A model generated the notes under the pieces. That model searched no databases, was not told where the DNA came from, and was given only the letters and a program-made list of their open reading frames with translations. Both the position numbers and the translations under genes were made by a program. From assembly GCA_016785225.1 (NCBI GenBank), contig JAFBJZ010000354.1, forward strand, positions 2,022,001-2,086,000: 64,000 nucleotides of DNA. The letters are read 5' to 3'. Below are positions 13,001 through 24,592 of the stretch, one piece after another; position 1 is the stretch's first letter, and every line of letters starts with the position of its first letter. Source of the DNA: Psettodes erumei. Its lineage: Eukaryota; Chordata; Actinopteri; Pleuronectiformes; Psettodidae.

Positions 13001-13620
13001 CACTGAATTACAGACAGTTATATCACAATTCTGATATAGTGAATCAATTAAAATGACCTGGACCCAGGTATAGATTACCAAACTGGCTTGCATGGCACAG
13101 GCCCAGCACCAGCCGGTATTCTGCACACAGGCTGAATGTTGGTTGCCTCTCAGCACCTTATTGCCAGTCAGTGTTTACATCTCCACAAGGCACTATGTGC
13201 ACAGCTTTCTAAATGGAAAAGAGGGGCTAAACCTACACCTAATCTATTCAAAAACTGCATATGAACTACAGGGAAATATGTTTCAAGACTTCGGTGGACT
13301 ATGAAGAGGCTACGTGCAGCCTTCAGTACAGACCCCTTTCTTCTCTCCTCCCTGGGATAAAGCAGGTGATGCAAAGCCCCCTGGAGACTGAGTGTAGCCT
13401 CCGACCATACCGGACTCACTGTACCCTCCTAAAAAGGGGAAACGGCAGTTAGCTATTGAATGGCGGAGTTGTTTAATTGCCATGCATACACACGACTCTG
13501 CTAACTAGCATCTGGGACCCACAACAAAAAAGTTGTTCGTCAGTATTCAAGGTAACGTTAGTTACACTACGTTAAACCAGCCGACTCCACTAAGACATTA
13601 AACTCACCCTGATTCCACAT
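10072..13620 (-). CDS. rpa2: Replication protein A 32 kDa subunit
   Basis: Nine exons on the minus strand: 13608-13620, 13334-13428, 12773-12874, 12435-12548, 12016-12090, 11508-11624, 10788-10916, 10405-10499 and 10072-10159. They total 275 codons plus stop (human 270). RPA2 is the middle subunit of the heterotrimeric single-strand DNA binding complex used in replication, repair and checkpoint signalling. The N-terminal glycine/serine-rich segment (MWNQGGYSESG, then GGYTQSPGGF) is the region phosphorylated in the family. The OB fold follows (IIPCTVSQL, VTIVGVIRSTDKS, DDMTAAPMDVKQWVDTE, TYVKVSGNLRSFQ). A flexible MSSNVTPMSRPDKG linker leads to a winged-helix domain ending VEFLSNEGHIFSTIDEDHYKST. 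Exon 1 carries only 13 coding nt. The exon 2 donor (GGG|GTCTGT) is weak but is the only one that keeps phase. Confidence 0.96.
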
Positions 13621-13732
13621 GCTGGCACCTTGGTATTTAAGACAATAAAACTCAATCGGAGATGTTACTGACAATATGAAGAGGGGACGACACAAGCACG
13701 CAGATGTCGGGAAGACTTCCTTGTGCGGTCCC

Positions 13733-13783
13733 GCGCCAAACCAAATGTGCATAGCGCATGCGCATGGAGGAAATCCCGCGAAA
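13733..13783 (-). promoter_or_regulatory. E2F-NRF1-E2F cluster upstream of rpa2
   Basis: Within 51 bp there are gcgccaaa (13733-13740, E2F type TTTGGCGC on the other strand), the palindrome gcgcatgcgc (13754-13763, the NRF1 core) and tcccgcgaaa (13774-13783, E2F type TTTCGCGGGA). They lie 113-163 bp upstream of the rpa2 ATG. E2F control fits an S-phase replication gene; binding itself is inferred. Confidence 0.65.
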
Positions 13784-14455
13784 GCTACAATCCCGCGGAT
13801 ATCACAGCGGTATTTTAGCCCCGATCCTTGCCTGTCAGACAGTCCTCCCTCTCTGGGTGCGTGTGTATATACCGCCATTGAGAGGCTATACACCGGAAAG
13901 CGCGGCGCACAGCCCTGGACAACGAACTCCTGAAAGACCAATCTCGGGGCTTACAAAGTTAAATACGCAGAGGCGAGCCAAGGCTTTGCTGCCTTCAGGT
14001 CCTGTAGAAAAGACGCACAGCAAGCTGCTGCTTGTCTTTTGTCTTGTTATTAATATTGTTTTTAATAGAGAGAGAATGATAATTAAAAGGTAATTATAGT
14101 GCTTTGTAACTATTCCATCGCCTTTTGGCCAAGAAAAAGTAAAAAAGAGCTTCACCTGAATCCAATCAACCTTTACGTTTTATAATCAATTCTCTTCAGT
14201 AATGATTCCAAACTATGGTCCGTAAAGTTCAAGCATCACCTGAAAGCTGCACACGCAAATCAAATCATGACATGCCTCCATTCGTGGTGTATATACTGTA
14301 AACTTAAAATTTACATGCCATTGAGGTTAACTGGAAAAGTAGGCCTTTTATCTTTGGACTACATAAAAAAGAGTTCATATGGAGGGATACGACGAGTACC
14401 CGGATCACTTGACTTGATTCTTTTTATGGCCATCACAGCGAAGGAACTAGACAGA

Positions 14456-14497
14456 ATGACGCGTCTCTGGAACACCTTCAGGCCAGAGACGCGTCAT
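14456..14497. repeat. Perfect 15-bp inverted repeat (hairpin) upstream of smpdl3b
   Basis: Arms atgacgcgtctctgg (14456-14470) and ccagagacgcgtcat (14483-14497) are exact reverse complements around a 12-nt loop. Each arm contains ACGCGT. It lies 95 bp before the smpdl3b ATG, so it could be in the promoter or the 5' UTR. Confidence 0.85.
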
Positions 14498-14591
14498 AGC
14501 TCTATCTTATCTTGCTTTGTCATTTATATACTTACCTGTCGAACCTGGACTTGACTTATGTGGACTGTTTGTTGTCGTCAAAGATTCCATC

Positions 14592-17280
14592 ATGTCCGCA
14601 GTGAAGCTGCTCCTGTTTTGTCTGCTTTTCCAAGAGGTTCACATGCAGTCAGGTAAACACGACCAATAAAACCACCTTGCATCAATTAACAGCGTTAACG
14701 TGTTCGTTGAAACACTCCTGCGCAGCACTGGGGGGGTGGGGGGGGTGGGGGGGGGCACGGTTGCAATTACGGATCTTTTTTAACCAGGAAACTTCTGGCA
14801 CATCACTGACCTGCACTGGGACCCAACGTACAAGCTGACCAATTCCCCTGTCCAAGTTTGCGCCTCAAGCGGCCAACGACCCGCAGCCACTGCAGGGCAA
14901 TTTGGAGACTATGTTTGTGATTCGCCGTGGCATCTTATCAACTCCTCCGTGTATGCCATGAAGGATATTCTACCGGACCCGGACTTCATCGTGTGGACAG
15001 GGTATGTGTCTGTTCTATGCTGATTTGAAATTGTTTTATAAATGCGACTGGCTTGTGATAAGTTCCAAGTCCAGCTTCATAAATCGCAGTGTTTATATCT
15101 TTTACGAGATATGGTACAATACTGCCATGGGCTCCATTGTAAATGACATGATTACTACCTTTCTGCCATTGCCTCTTATATTCAAAAGAAAAGTAATTTT
15201 GGAACAACTTCTGCTTTACTTGTCAGAGATGGCACACCACATGTACCCAATGAATATCTGGGAGAAGAGGCGGTACTGCAAATTATCAACAACCTCACAC
15301 ACATAATCAAACAGGTCTTTCCATGTAGGTTTGAAGTCAAAACGCACCATATGTATCGAAGGGAGAAACGTCAGAGTCAAATCAAAATTTTTACTGATTA
15401 ACTAATGTTAATGATAGAAGCTCTTCATTGTCTTCCCTAGACACGAAAGTGTATTCTGCCCTGGGAAACCATGATTACCACCCTAAGAACCAGCTTCCTG
15501 CAAGCCAGAGCTACATCTATAACCAAACAGCAAAAATGTGGCAGGACTGGTTAGATCCAGAGTCCCAAGAAACATTTAAAAAAGGTGAATAGACCCTCGA
15601 CCAATATGCATACATGATTAATACATTTGAAAGCATGTGTCCAGTTGTGTCATGCATTTTCTGTAATGTTCCTCCTGTACAGGTGGATATTACACAGAAA
15701 AGCTCCTGAATCATGCAGGATTCAGGATGTTGGTTCTCAACACTAACCTCTATTACGATCAGAACAAGCTGACCCTGGACATGGATGACCCAGCGGACCA
15801 GTTTAGCTGGGCTGATCGTGTTCTTACGGAGGCTGCCACCAACAAAGAGAAGGCAAAGCATCTTTTCTGTCTGTGCCTTGTAGCAGGGGTAAAATTGGAT
15901 TTACAAGTGGGGCACCCTTATATTTGTTTTGCCTTATTTAATTTGTTGTCCTGTTTGATTTGGCCCTAATAAGCCATGAAACATTTATTGCATAATGAGT
16001 ACTTCTTCCCTCTTCTTAACGCTGGTTACCAGGATAAACAGAGAATACTTTCAGTTAACATCCCCTTTACTTTATGAGTAATAACAAAACAACAGATTGT
16101 GAAAGAGAAATTTTTACAACCAATGTCTGGAGTTGAGCTCTTGCTTCCCTCTCCAGCCCAGTTCAACCCTGCCGTGCAAAAAGATTGATCAATTATTAAA
16201 TAGTAGAGCTCTTAAATGTGAAACTAGATCATTTTTTACAAACTCCACATTGGTTTCTCTACTAGGTGTACATCATTGGCCACGTTCCCCCTGGTTTCTT
16301 TGAGAAGAAGAGACAAAAACATTGGTTTAGGCCTAAATTCAACCAGAAATACTTGGATTTAATTCAGAAACATCACTCTGTCATACTCGGACAGTTCTTT
16401 GGCCATCACCATACCGACAGTTTTCGAATGTTCTACAACTCAGAGGGTAAAGTAATACTATTATGATACTACCAGTATGACCACTATGAGAAAAGCTTGA
16501 TTTGACTGCATGCACAGTGACTCACACATTAAGAGCCAAGATCTTACACAAACATCTATATGTTTGTAATATTAGGAAAATCAGCAGGGATTCCTTTCTC
16601 TTTCTACAGGCTCTCCTATCACAACAATGTTCCTCAGCCCAGGCGTCACACCGTGGAAAACAACGCTTCCTGGAGTTGTGGATGGAGCAAACAATCCTGG
16701 AATTCGTGTCTTTGAATATGACACTCAAACACTTCTGGTAAAAGTAAGTCAATACCAGACTGCATCATTTAAATTCAGACATGTTTAGGGGCCTTTCTAT
16801 GCAGTAGTACACAGCCTATTTGCTTATCAAAAGGATGTGCAATGCCCACAAAGGCCTTGTAATAATTATTGTTCTGGTTTGATTTTAAACTGCTTGTTTG
16901 AACACTCTCAGGATGTGGTCACCTATTATCTGAACCTGACCTACGCTAATACAGCCCGTGGGCGCTGGGAGAAAGAGTACCGCCTCACGGAGAGCTTCAG
17001 AGTACGCGACGCTTCACCAGCTTCTATGCACCAGGTTCTGGAGCGCATCGCTAATAACCACTGTGACCTACAGAAGTACTATGAGTTTAACTCTGTCAGC
17101 TATGACCTGAAGGAGTGTGACAGTGACTGCCGTGTTGACCATGTATGTGCAGCAAGAGAGGTAGACATCAACAGGTATGAACACTGTCTGGCAAAAGAAG
17201 GGGCAGGTGTGATTTACGGTGGATTGCTGCCAGTCTTCTCTGTGGCTCTCAGTCTGGTGTTGGCCAGTATATATTACTGA
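14592..17280 (+). CDS. smpdl3b: Acid sphingomyelinase-like phosphodiesterase 3b
   Basis: Eight exons: 14592-14652, 14788-15001, 15227-15324, 15441-15584, 15683-15852, 16266-16446, 16610-16743 and 16912-17280. They give 456 codons plus stop (human 455). It is a GPI-anchored calcineurin-like metallophosphodiesterase of the cell surface, linked in mammals to membrane fluidity and TLR signalling. An N-terminal signal peptide (MSAVKLLLFCLLFQEV) precedes the metal-site motifs HITDLHWD, GNHDYH (133-138), IIGHVPPG and FFGHHHTDSF (about 274-283). The cysteine-rich C-terminal part (CDSDCRVDHVCA) is present, and the protein ends in a hydrophobic GPI-signal-like tail (VFSVALSLVLASIYY). Exon 5 appears to end at a GC donor (AAG|GCAAAG), because this gives the family's exact spacing before VYIIGHVPPG. 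A GT donor at 15889 would add 12 in-frame codons. Confidence 0.95.
14730..14755 (+). repeat. G-run in smpdl3b intron 1
   Basis: Twenty-six bases are all G except for two single T bases, giving three long G runs. The 135-bp intron 1 therefore has a strong G-quadruplex-prone stretch 33 bp before the exon 2 acceptor. Runs this long are also prone to sequencing-length error. Confidence 0.7.
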
Positions 17281-18204
17281 AGCTTCAGAAAGTTATTAGA
17301 GAGAAACACTGAAACTCTAGCTCAAGGATTTGGCATGTTATGGTAATGTAAATATTTGTTTGAATGACTACATAAAACACGGGATGAGGCTTCATGCTTC
17401 AATTAATGTCCATCCATTCATTTGTTATACGCCATCGTTATCGTTTGAGGGGATAGGGACAGGCTTGAGCCAGTCAGAGCTGTCATTGGACGATGGTGGG
17501 GTAGATTCTAGACAGGTTGTTTTAATTTATAGGACACTGGTAATTTAACTGAGTCATTCACTAAATATAATTAAGCAGGGGAAATATCCTTTGGCTTTAA
17601 CAATCTCAAGTTTGTCCACTCTCCTTCATCTTGGTTTATTGGACTTGGTTGAGTACTTTATTACCAGTCAATTGGAAAATTATATTGTATTCTTGTGGCT
17701 CAATAGGCTGAAGTACATACCATGTGATGTTCTGGAACAAATACAGACTTTTGACAAATGGTTTTAATCCCGAAGCTTTCCTGTCAAACTCTACTCTCAC
17801 TATTTAATGAAGCTAGAAAGCAGTCTTACTTGCACGAATGTCATTTTTAACAAAAAGAATCAATGCATCTGTGATACCAACATTTCCACAACAATAAACC
17901 AGTAGTAAACCTGAAGTGTTAATGTACTTAATCACGTCCATCAACATTTAAATACAGTGCAGCCCGCTACTAAACACAGATACAGCTGCATTATCTTGGT
18001 TCCTGTTATCTCATTACAATATAAAGACTTGATTACTGCCAGTAAACTGAGAGTAACTGTCACTGCAGTACATGACAGATGCTGGACTTTGAGCCTGCTG
18101 TGAACATGCATTTATTGCGCCCCATATGTGCTTGAGCAATGTATTTCATTGACACATCAACAATAACTTCACAGTAGAACAATTAGTTGAAAAGAACAGA
18201 TGGT
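17281..18204. other. Convergent 3' UTR region of smpdl3b and mecr
   Basis: No coding exon. A plus-strand AATAAA at 17893-17898 can end smpdl3b. Minus-strand signals at 18111-18116 and 17635-17640 (tttatt on the plus strand) can end mecr, so the longer isoforms would overlap. Apart from the repeat at 17408-17525 nothing else is recognised. Confidence 0.5.
17408..17525 (+). repeat. Diverged teleost interspersed repeat after smpdl3b
   Basis: The order gtccatccattcattt ... gacaggcttgagcc ... cagagctgtcattggacgatggtggggtagattctagacagg is a worn copy of a widespread fish repeat whose usual text runs 'ccatccat..., ggctggagcctatcccagctgtcattgggcgagaggcggggtacaccctggacagg'. It lies in the likely smpdl3b 3' UTR. 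Family assignment is from memory of that text. Confidence 0.6.
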
Positions 18205-20831
18205 TCACATGATTAGGACCTGTTTAGTTGAAGTGAAAGGCTGCATAGCTGCATCAAGAGCTTTGCTATAGTCTTGGAGCTCCACCTCAGAGCAGGCAGG
18301 AGCCGTCAGCTTACCCTGCCTAATGAGGGAGCAGAGTTCATCCAGCATGCTTCTAAATGCGCTATCATCTGAGGAGAGAGTTAGGTGATTCACATTAAAT
18401 GAATTGAAAAAGACTCATTTGGAAATCTTGATCTATGAAAGAGGTGACTCACCGTTTGAGTGATCTTTCTTCCACTGTGTGACCCAAAACCCCCGAACCT
18501 TCACATCCTTGAAAATGAGCGCACTCTAGAGAGACCAGGTTTTTTAAGTGCACTGAGAAACAATGTCTCTGTGAAACGTAACGTTTATTCTTGGAGGACG
18601 CAGCAGGTGTCATCTTACCACAGGGATTGTAACAGGCTGTTTGGCCATCCCTCCATATGTCACCATAGCACCTCCAACCCTGGAATAAATTTAAAAAATA
18701 TAAGTCATATGATGGCCAGCTTTACTCTGAAGTTTATGGAAAATATGTTATTATGTTAACAAAGATTATTCAGCCTCCTCACTGTAGATGACGGAGCAGT
18801 TCTGTTGCACTCTTGCCTCCGACTCCATTTAATGCCAGTTTTGGCTTTGGGCATGTCTTTAAAAAAAATATATATATTAGGACTGTGTCTATGCACTGAT
18901 AAGTAAAACCACACCTTCAGATACTTAAAGCCATCTTCAGAGAAACATACCTTGAACAGTTCCTTAATCTCAGGCCGCCTCAGCACCTCCTCTTTGATCA
19001 CATGAGTTGCTCCGATGGCCTTCAACCTGTCACTGAGATGTGTAAAGTCTGGCCTTTGAAGGGGAAACAACAATGAGCAAGTTCATTACACTCATAAATG
19101 TCCAGCACACACAGAAAATGCTCTCTCTATTACCTTAGGAGAAAAGAAACCACTATCTCATAATCAGATGGCCTTCAGGGACAGGCTGATAATCTGAGCC
19201 AACGATTGGGATGAAATACATCCTCAGTCTCATCATTCAGATTGTGTAAGTGTAGATAGTGTAGTATGATTGTGTTAACCTGTCTCTGATGACATTGATA
19301 GTGTTTAATCTTCTTGCAGCAGCAATCTGTATGACAGCCTGCCCAACCCCACTGTTGGCTGCGTTCTGGATCACTGTATCACCTGAAAATACAAAAGATG
19401 AACACATTACATTATTACACATTGCATAATGACATTATTACAGATTATCCACAATCAAGGTGATTTCATCCATCTGGCTGTTTAAAAAAAACAGTATTTG
19501 AGCATCTCTTATATCTCCTCATATATCTACTTATCTACCATGTATGTGTTGTTGATAACAATGGCATGCCCCTGTGTCTGGGCCTGTTCACCTGGCTTAA
19601 GATCTTCAAAGTCAGAGAGCATCCTAAATGCAGTGCAGGGGTTTACCCCAAGTGTGGCAGCAGACAACAGGGGAATGCCACTTGGTAGCAAGATGACATC
19701 GTTCTCAGCAAGCACTGCCTCTGCCCTCCATGTCCCTGGAACAAAATTCATGTTGTGAGACATAGTTGTGACCTTGTGTCTGCAACCATGTAATACAAGC
19801 TGTGATTTACCTAGACCAGCATCTCTTGGGATGACCCAGTCTCCTGTTTTGAGGGAGTTCACCTGGCTGCCTACCTCCAAGACCTGGGCCACCCCTTCGT
19901 TGCCCCCAACAGCTGGGAGGTCAGGCAGGATGGAATAGGTTCCTGAAAACACACTGCAAGATAAACAACTGGTCTTCTTATCTCACAGAAATAAATACTG
20001 TTGTGTGTCTTCTAATTTGTTCTCTTGGTATAGCTGCTTTTAAATTAGGCTACGATATGAGTTGCCTGGTGTGGATGTAAGTAACTAACTGATTACCTTG
20101 AATCATGTTGATGTCAGACGGGTTGATTGGGGCTGCCAGCATCTTAACCAGGACATTCCTTGGACCGATGGAGGGTAGATCTAAATTCTCCAACCTGGAA
20201 ACCAGAAAAAACCCCAAAGTCTCTATTCCCTATAGAAACATGCATTCTGTGTCTCACAAAAGAAAATGACTGGAATTAGTGGCTGTTTCCCGCCCTCCGA
20301 CATCAGGGGGCAGTGGTGAGCCAGCTACGGCTGAGCGCCACGATGAGACGAAGAAGAAGCAACGCGGAAACTTACTTGGACAAGTGAAAAAACTTAGATT
20401 TATGCCTCATCAGGAGCCTTTGCGAAAGTGGTTTTTTCAGTTTTCCAAGAGGAAAGATTTAAATGACGAAGGCTGATTGGTTGATATAAGAAGTGTACCT
20501 CTGGTTGACCACCCACCCCCCTTAAAGGGCGGCGCACAGCCGCTTCCCCCTGTATTTTCTCCGGAGAATGTCACATATTAATTACAGCTACTGCAAACGG
20601 TACGTTGAATGTTTGTTTGAACGGGCGCTCTTACTGAACGACTTGTGAAGGGTCGCCGTGCTTTCTGTACACCAGGCCTTTGCATGTTCGCGCAGAATGT
20701 CCCGCTGAATGACTGAGGTGAGAAACGATAGCACCGTCCCTCTGCCTTGGCCGTTTTAAAAGAGCAGCAGCGAAGCGTCTCCTGCAGTTTGTCTGGCTTC
20801 TCAAACACACTGTGTGAAGTGGCAGCCACAT
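18205..20831 (-). CDS. mecr: Mitochondrial trans-2-enoyl-CoA/ACP reductase
   Basis: Ten exons on the minus strand: 20635-20831, 20097-20194, 19811-19942, 19592-19735, 19280-19382, 18951-19053, 18783-18856, 18619-18679, 18453-18525 and 18205-18368. They join to 382 codons plus stop (human 373). MECR performs the last, NADPH-dependent reduction of mitochondrial fatty-acid synthesis, which supplies lipoic acid. An arginine-rich N-terminus without acidic residues (MWLPLHTVCLRSQTNCRRRF) fits a mitochondrial import signal. The GroES-like part has KMLAAPINPSDINMIQGTYS; its tyrosine (about 101) aligns with the catalytic Tyr of the family. The Rossmann part has NSGVGQAVIQIAA and later MVTYGGMAKQPVT. 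The start is the ATG at 20831; an in-frame GTG upstream is not needed. Confidence 0.95.
20300..20313 (+). promoter_or_regulatory. CTCF-like motif in mecr intron 1
   Basis: acatcagggggcag matches 12 of 14 positions of the CTCF core. It sits in the first intron of mecr. Motif match only. Confidence 0.25.
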
Positions 20832-21282
20832 TGCGATACCGGTGTTCACTTCTAAATATGTGTGTATTTAAAAAAAAAACCAAACAACAAAAAACAACGC
20901 CACTATGCACCGATACTTGTCACGCGAGTCTTGCTAGCGTCCCTCTCCTTGCACGGCCATATTGGGTTTGAAAATATAAACAGTACAGCGCCACCGGCGG
21001 AGAGACACGGCATTACACCGCTAGCCAGACAGTGTATTTGAACTATTAAAATATAGAATTTAGTTACAGTTAATACAAAATGAATGTTTGGCACTATATG
21101 AACTGTTCAGTGGAGCAATGTATGTCCATGCTTATACTTCACATCTCTACATTTAAGAATGACATATGTCTATGTACTTTTTCTGTTCTTATTTTAAAAA
21201 AAACAACTTTATTCAGTGATGTGATACAGGTCTAGTGAAGTGTTTTGAGGATACATGAAAAACACACATGAATATTGACATG
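20832..21282. promoter_or_regulatory. mecr upstream region, bounded by the lin28a 3' end
   Basis: About 450 bp between the mecr ATG and the distal lin28a polyadenylation signal. It must hold the mecr promoter. The part nearest mecr is moderately GC-rich (cgccaccggcgg near 20990); the rest is AT-rich. No clear core element was seen. Confidence 0.4.
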
Positions 21283-22323
21283 TTTATTAGGAAATGGAGC
21301 AGATCATTACATATAGAAACATAATCACAGTAATACTTTGAAAAGCCTACATGCTGCTCATCATTGACAAACTAGCCATCAAATTGCCTGAGATCAAGAT
21401 AATTGTAGGTTTATGGCAGTAAACACTGATACATCCATCAGTAATCAATGCACATTTTTTGGAAGAAGCTCTACCCATTTTACCTGATAAGACACAACAC
21501 CACAAATTAAATGGCTGATGGTCACAAACAAGATGTACCATGAAAAGCAAAAGCACAGACACGAAGCAGATTGTGATGCAGAATGCTATGACGTGCTTGA
21601 AATGTTACCCTGAGCATAAAGCATGTATAGTGGGTGTCAGAATCACCAGGTAGAAGTTTGACAGATGAGGTATTCAAGGATTTAAAAAAAAAACTATACT
21701 CAAGGAAAGTGATGAACAAAAGTCAGCTGTGTGCCAATGGAGAGAAAGGAACATAAAAATACAGAAAAAGGTAAACCATTCCACTTAATCAGAGCACTTA
21801 CACTAACAATCATCCTTTTTATATCCTGAGTGGAATTCTCAAAACAGCATTTCCTTAGGTAACCTTTAAACTCAGCAAATGTACATAAACAACACCTAAA
21901 AGTGAATTATGAAACAAGATTTGAGTGTAAATTAATCTGTGACACATTCTTTTTGTCATAATCATTGATAGTCTGATACACAAAGTATCGGCCATGTGTT
22001 GAGATGAGACAACCCCGGATTATATACTACTAGCCCCAATCCCATTAACAATATTCTACTACATCCCCATCTACAACAATTATAGAGGAAAAAAACTACA
22101 ACAATAGTGGAACATTTTCTTCATATCATATTATATCATGGCATGTTAGGTCAAAGAGATGAAAATATAAAGAACATCCTCACACTGAAGGCATGGAAAG
22201 TTGAGTAAAAATGCGTGTATATCTCAATTACAACTGTTATCATTGCTTTGAATGGATGAGCAAGTAATCCCAATTTTGCCTTGAATAAAAAATCCTCGAC
22301 TCTTTCCAATCAACCTGAAGTAT

Positions 22324-22331
22324 TCCCTGAG
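22324..22331 (-). promoter_or_regulatory. lin-4/miR-125 8-mer seed match
   Basis: Plus strand tccctgag reads CTCAGGGA in lin28a mRNA, a full 8-mer match to miR-125. It is in the distal third of the proposed UTR, so it works only if the long isoform is made. Confidence 0.6.
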
Positions 22332-24584
22332 TTTTCAGATTGGCATTTCCTGAGATGAGATGAAGAGTGGAGGGTTTTTTTTTGTTTTGTTATTTTGTTT
22401 TTTTCATCCTGAAGCCACCTTTATGTGGTACATGACAATCTAAAAAATATTATATAAAATATGGAACATATATTCAAAAGAGATTAAACTGAATATAAAA
22501 AATAGGAAATTAATGCATCTTACACATGGTTAGTGCAGAGTAACATTGCATTGGTTTTGGCATCGATAGGAATAACAATGTGCCTCACTTCTGAAAGACT
22601 CAGTGTGCCCAAAAAAGGAAAATAGAATTTTAAAAAAATGACACAAGGCAAAGAAAATAAAAGAAACTCACAGTTTAAGTCTGTCCTAATACGATGTACC
22701 TGTACAGTATGTACTGTATATTGTTACTCTTGTATTGCAATATTACTGTTACTCTATATTCATACTGCATTGGATTATTAAGGACAATGATTTACCAAGC
22801 ACACATGTACAAGAGTACCTTGATGTTAAAAAACATGTTACCCAAATATATTCTCAAGTCACATGTAGCTTTGAATGACATTTAGCAATTTTCAGATGTC
22901 TAATCAAACACTAACTGCTGAGAGGCTTCGACAGGAGCAGGAGAAGCTGCAGCACTCTTGGATGAAAATAAATAAGTAGTATGACTTTTTTACAAAAAGG
23001 CTTTAGAATAATTTTACATATATATTAATTGGATGTAAAAGTCTCGTCAGCTTCTCCTGTAAAATGGGAGTAAAATGCTGATTAGCTAGCTACTTCTACA
23101 TGCCCCTCCATGCAGGCTTGGTGTTCCTGAACTATTACCCTACTAAGGGTCATAGGGAGGAAATGTCTTAAATAACTACCTAGAAATTGATCACACTGGA
23201 TATAAACAAAAACATCAGCCTTCCCACGGCAACGTCATGTCTGATTCGGCCTCATTTTATTCAAGTATCAAGGCTGAGACCCCTCCGTGACTCTGTCCAG
23301 GTCAAGTATCGTACTAGTAGTTATGTTATATGTTTTGGGTTTAGTATCACACTGGTTGGAATTCTATCAAATCCACGTTGAGGTAATAAGATAGCAGCAG
23401 TTTTTCACACAGCAGCCAATAAAATGAGAACTAGGTAATGCTTCAAGATTAATTGAACACAAAACTGATAAGCAACATAATAGTGGTGGCAGCATGTGTT
23501 TCCACACTCTGAGCAGCTGTGATGTAGCACGGCCTAAACCACACCTAAACACAAGCTGCCAGCGTACTCCATCAGAAATGCCTGTAGTCAAAAAGCTCCA
23601 GAAGCGACCCTTCCCTCCACACCCTTACAAAAACTTTTCAAAACCGACAATCCGACATTCAGTCCCACGTCAAGCAGCAACTGACCAGGTGAAATCTGAA
23701 CAAAGACTGACATCACTGATACATCACTTCAGCGACATGCGAGTTCAATAGCTGGATGTCGGCAAAAACAAACACTCTTTAAGGAGGCATACTACAACTA
23801 ATGGCAATCCTGTGTAAATACTGTAGTGCAAAAAGGATTTGATCTAATCCCAATTCAAATCACAATCTCCAAAGATGTATTCTGAGAATATTTGGTTTAC
23901 CATCAGCGGTTAGGATGACAGTTTTAGTAGCAGACCAAACATGCACCAATAAGGTAGACTGTGCCCTTTAGACCGCCAGCATAACGCTAGATGAAAATAA
24001 TGAAATGATACAAAAAAAGAAGAAAAAATACTGACCAAAAGCTGGAAACTGCCTCTGGTCTGACATTCATATTGCCCCAGGAAAACTGGATGGTCAATTG
24101 CAATATTGGCAGATACCAATACAATGCCATTAGATATACCCTAAAACCCATCCCATGTGTTTTTACAAACACTCACGTTTCCTAAGCGATATGTGAGCAA
24201 ACATTCATTACAGAGTTACTGTCGGGTCTCTGCCTTGTCGGATTGTGTGGTTTAACAGTCAGGAAGAAGACTAAATGGTAAGGCAGCAAAAGTGTAGCGT
24301 CATATTAAAAACACCGACTGACTGACTGACTGACTAACTGACTATTGCGCAAAAACAAGGAGTATAATGCCCACAGGAGAGGCACAGCATCACACAACAT
24401 AATAGTAATAATCCGTCCTATGGCATTACTCATTACAATCTCCAACCCCTCAAAAAACAGCAGTGATTCAAACATTTAGAAAGCGTCCTGAGTGCAATAA
24501 TACAGCAGTATTCCTGAGTGTTACACCAAATGAAAACAAACAACAAAAACTTCAGCAACATTCATCATGAGCAAATTTTAAACC

Positions 24585-24592
24585 TGAGGTAG
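24585..24592 (-). promoter_or_regulatory. let-7 8-mer seed match
   Basis: Plus strand tgaggtag is CTACCTCA in the lin28a mRNA, complementary to let-7 bases 2-8 with the A opposite base 1. It is about 110 nt after the stop codon, a favourable position near the start of the UTR. Confidence 0.7.

Noticed and set aside
18783..18856. Apparent 1-bp frameshift in mecr (reading DMPKAK then losing frame before LALNGVGGK)
   Set aside because: The misreading came from assuming the exon begins with a GAC codon. With the acceptor at 18857 the exon starts in phase 0 as TCPKPKLALNGVGGK and aligns without any gap.
20279..20476. Plus-strand open frame in mecr intron 1
   Set aside because: It begins at a non-ATG codon, has no domain, and the region looks more like regulatory sequence.
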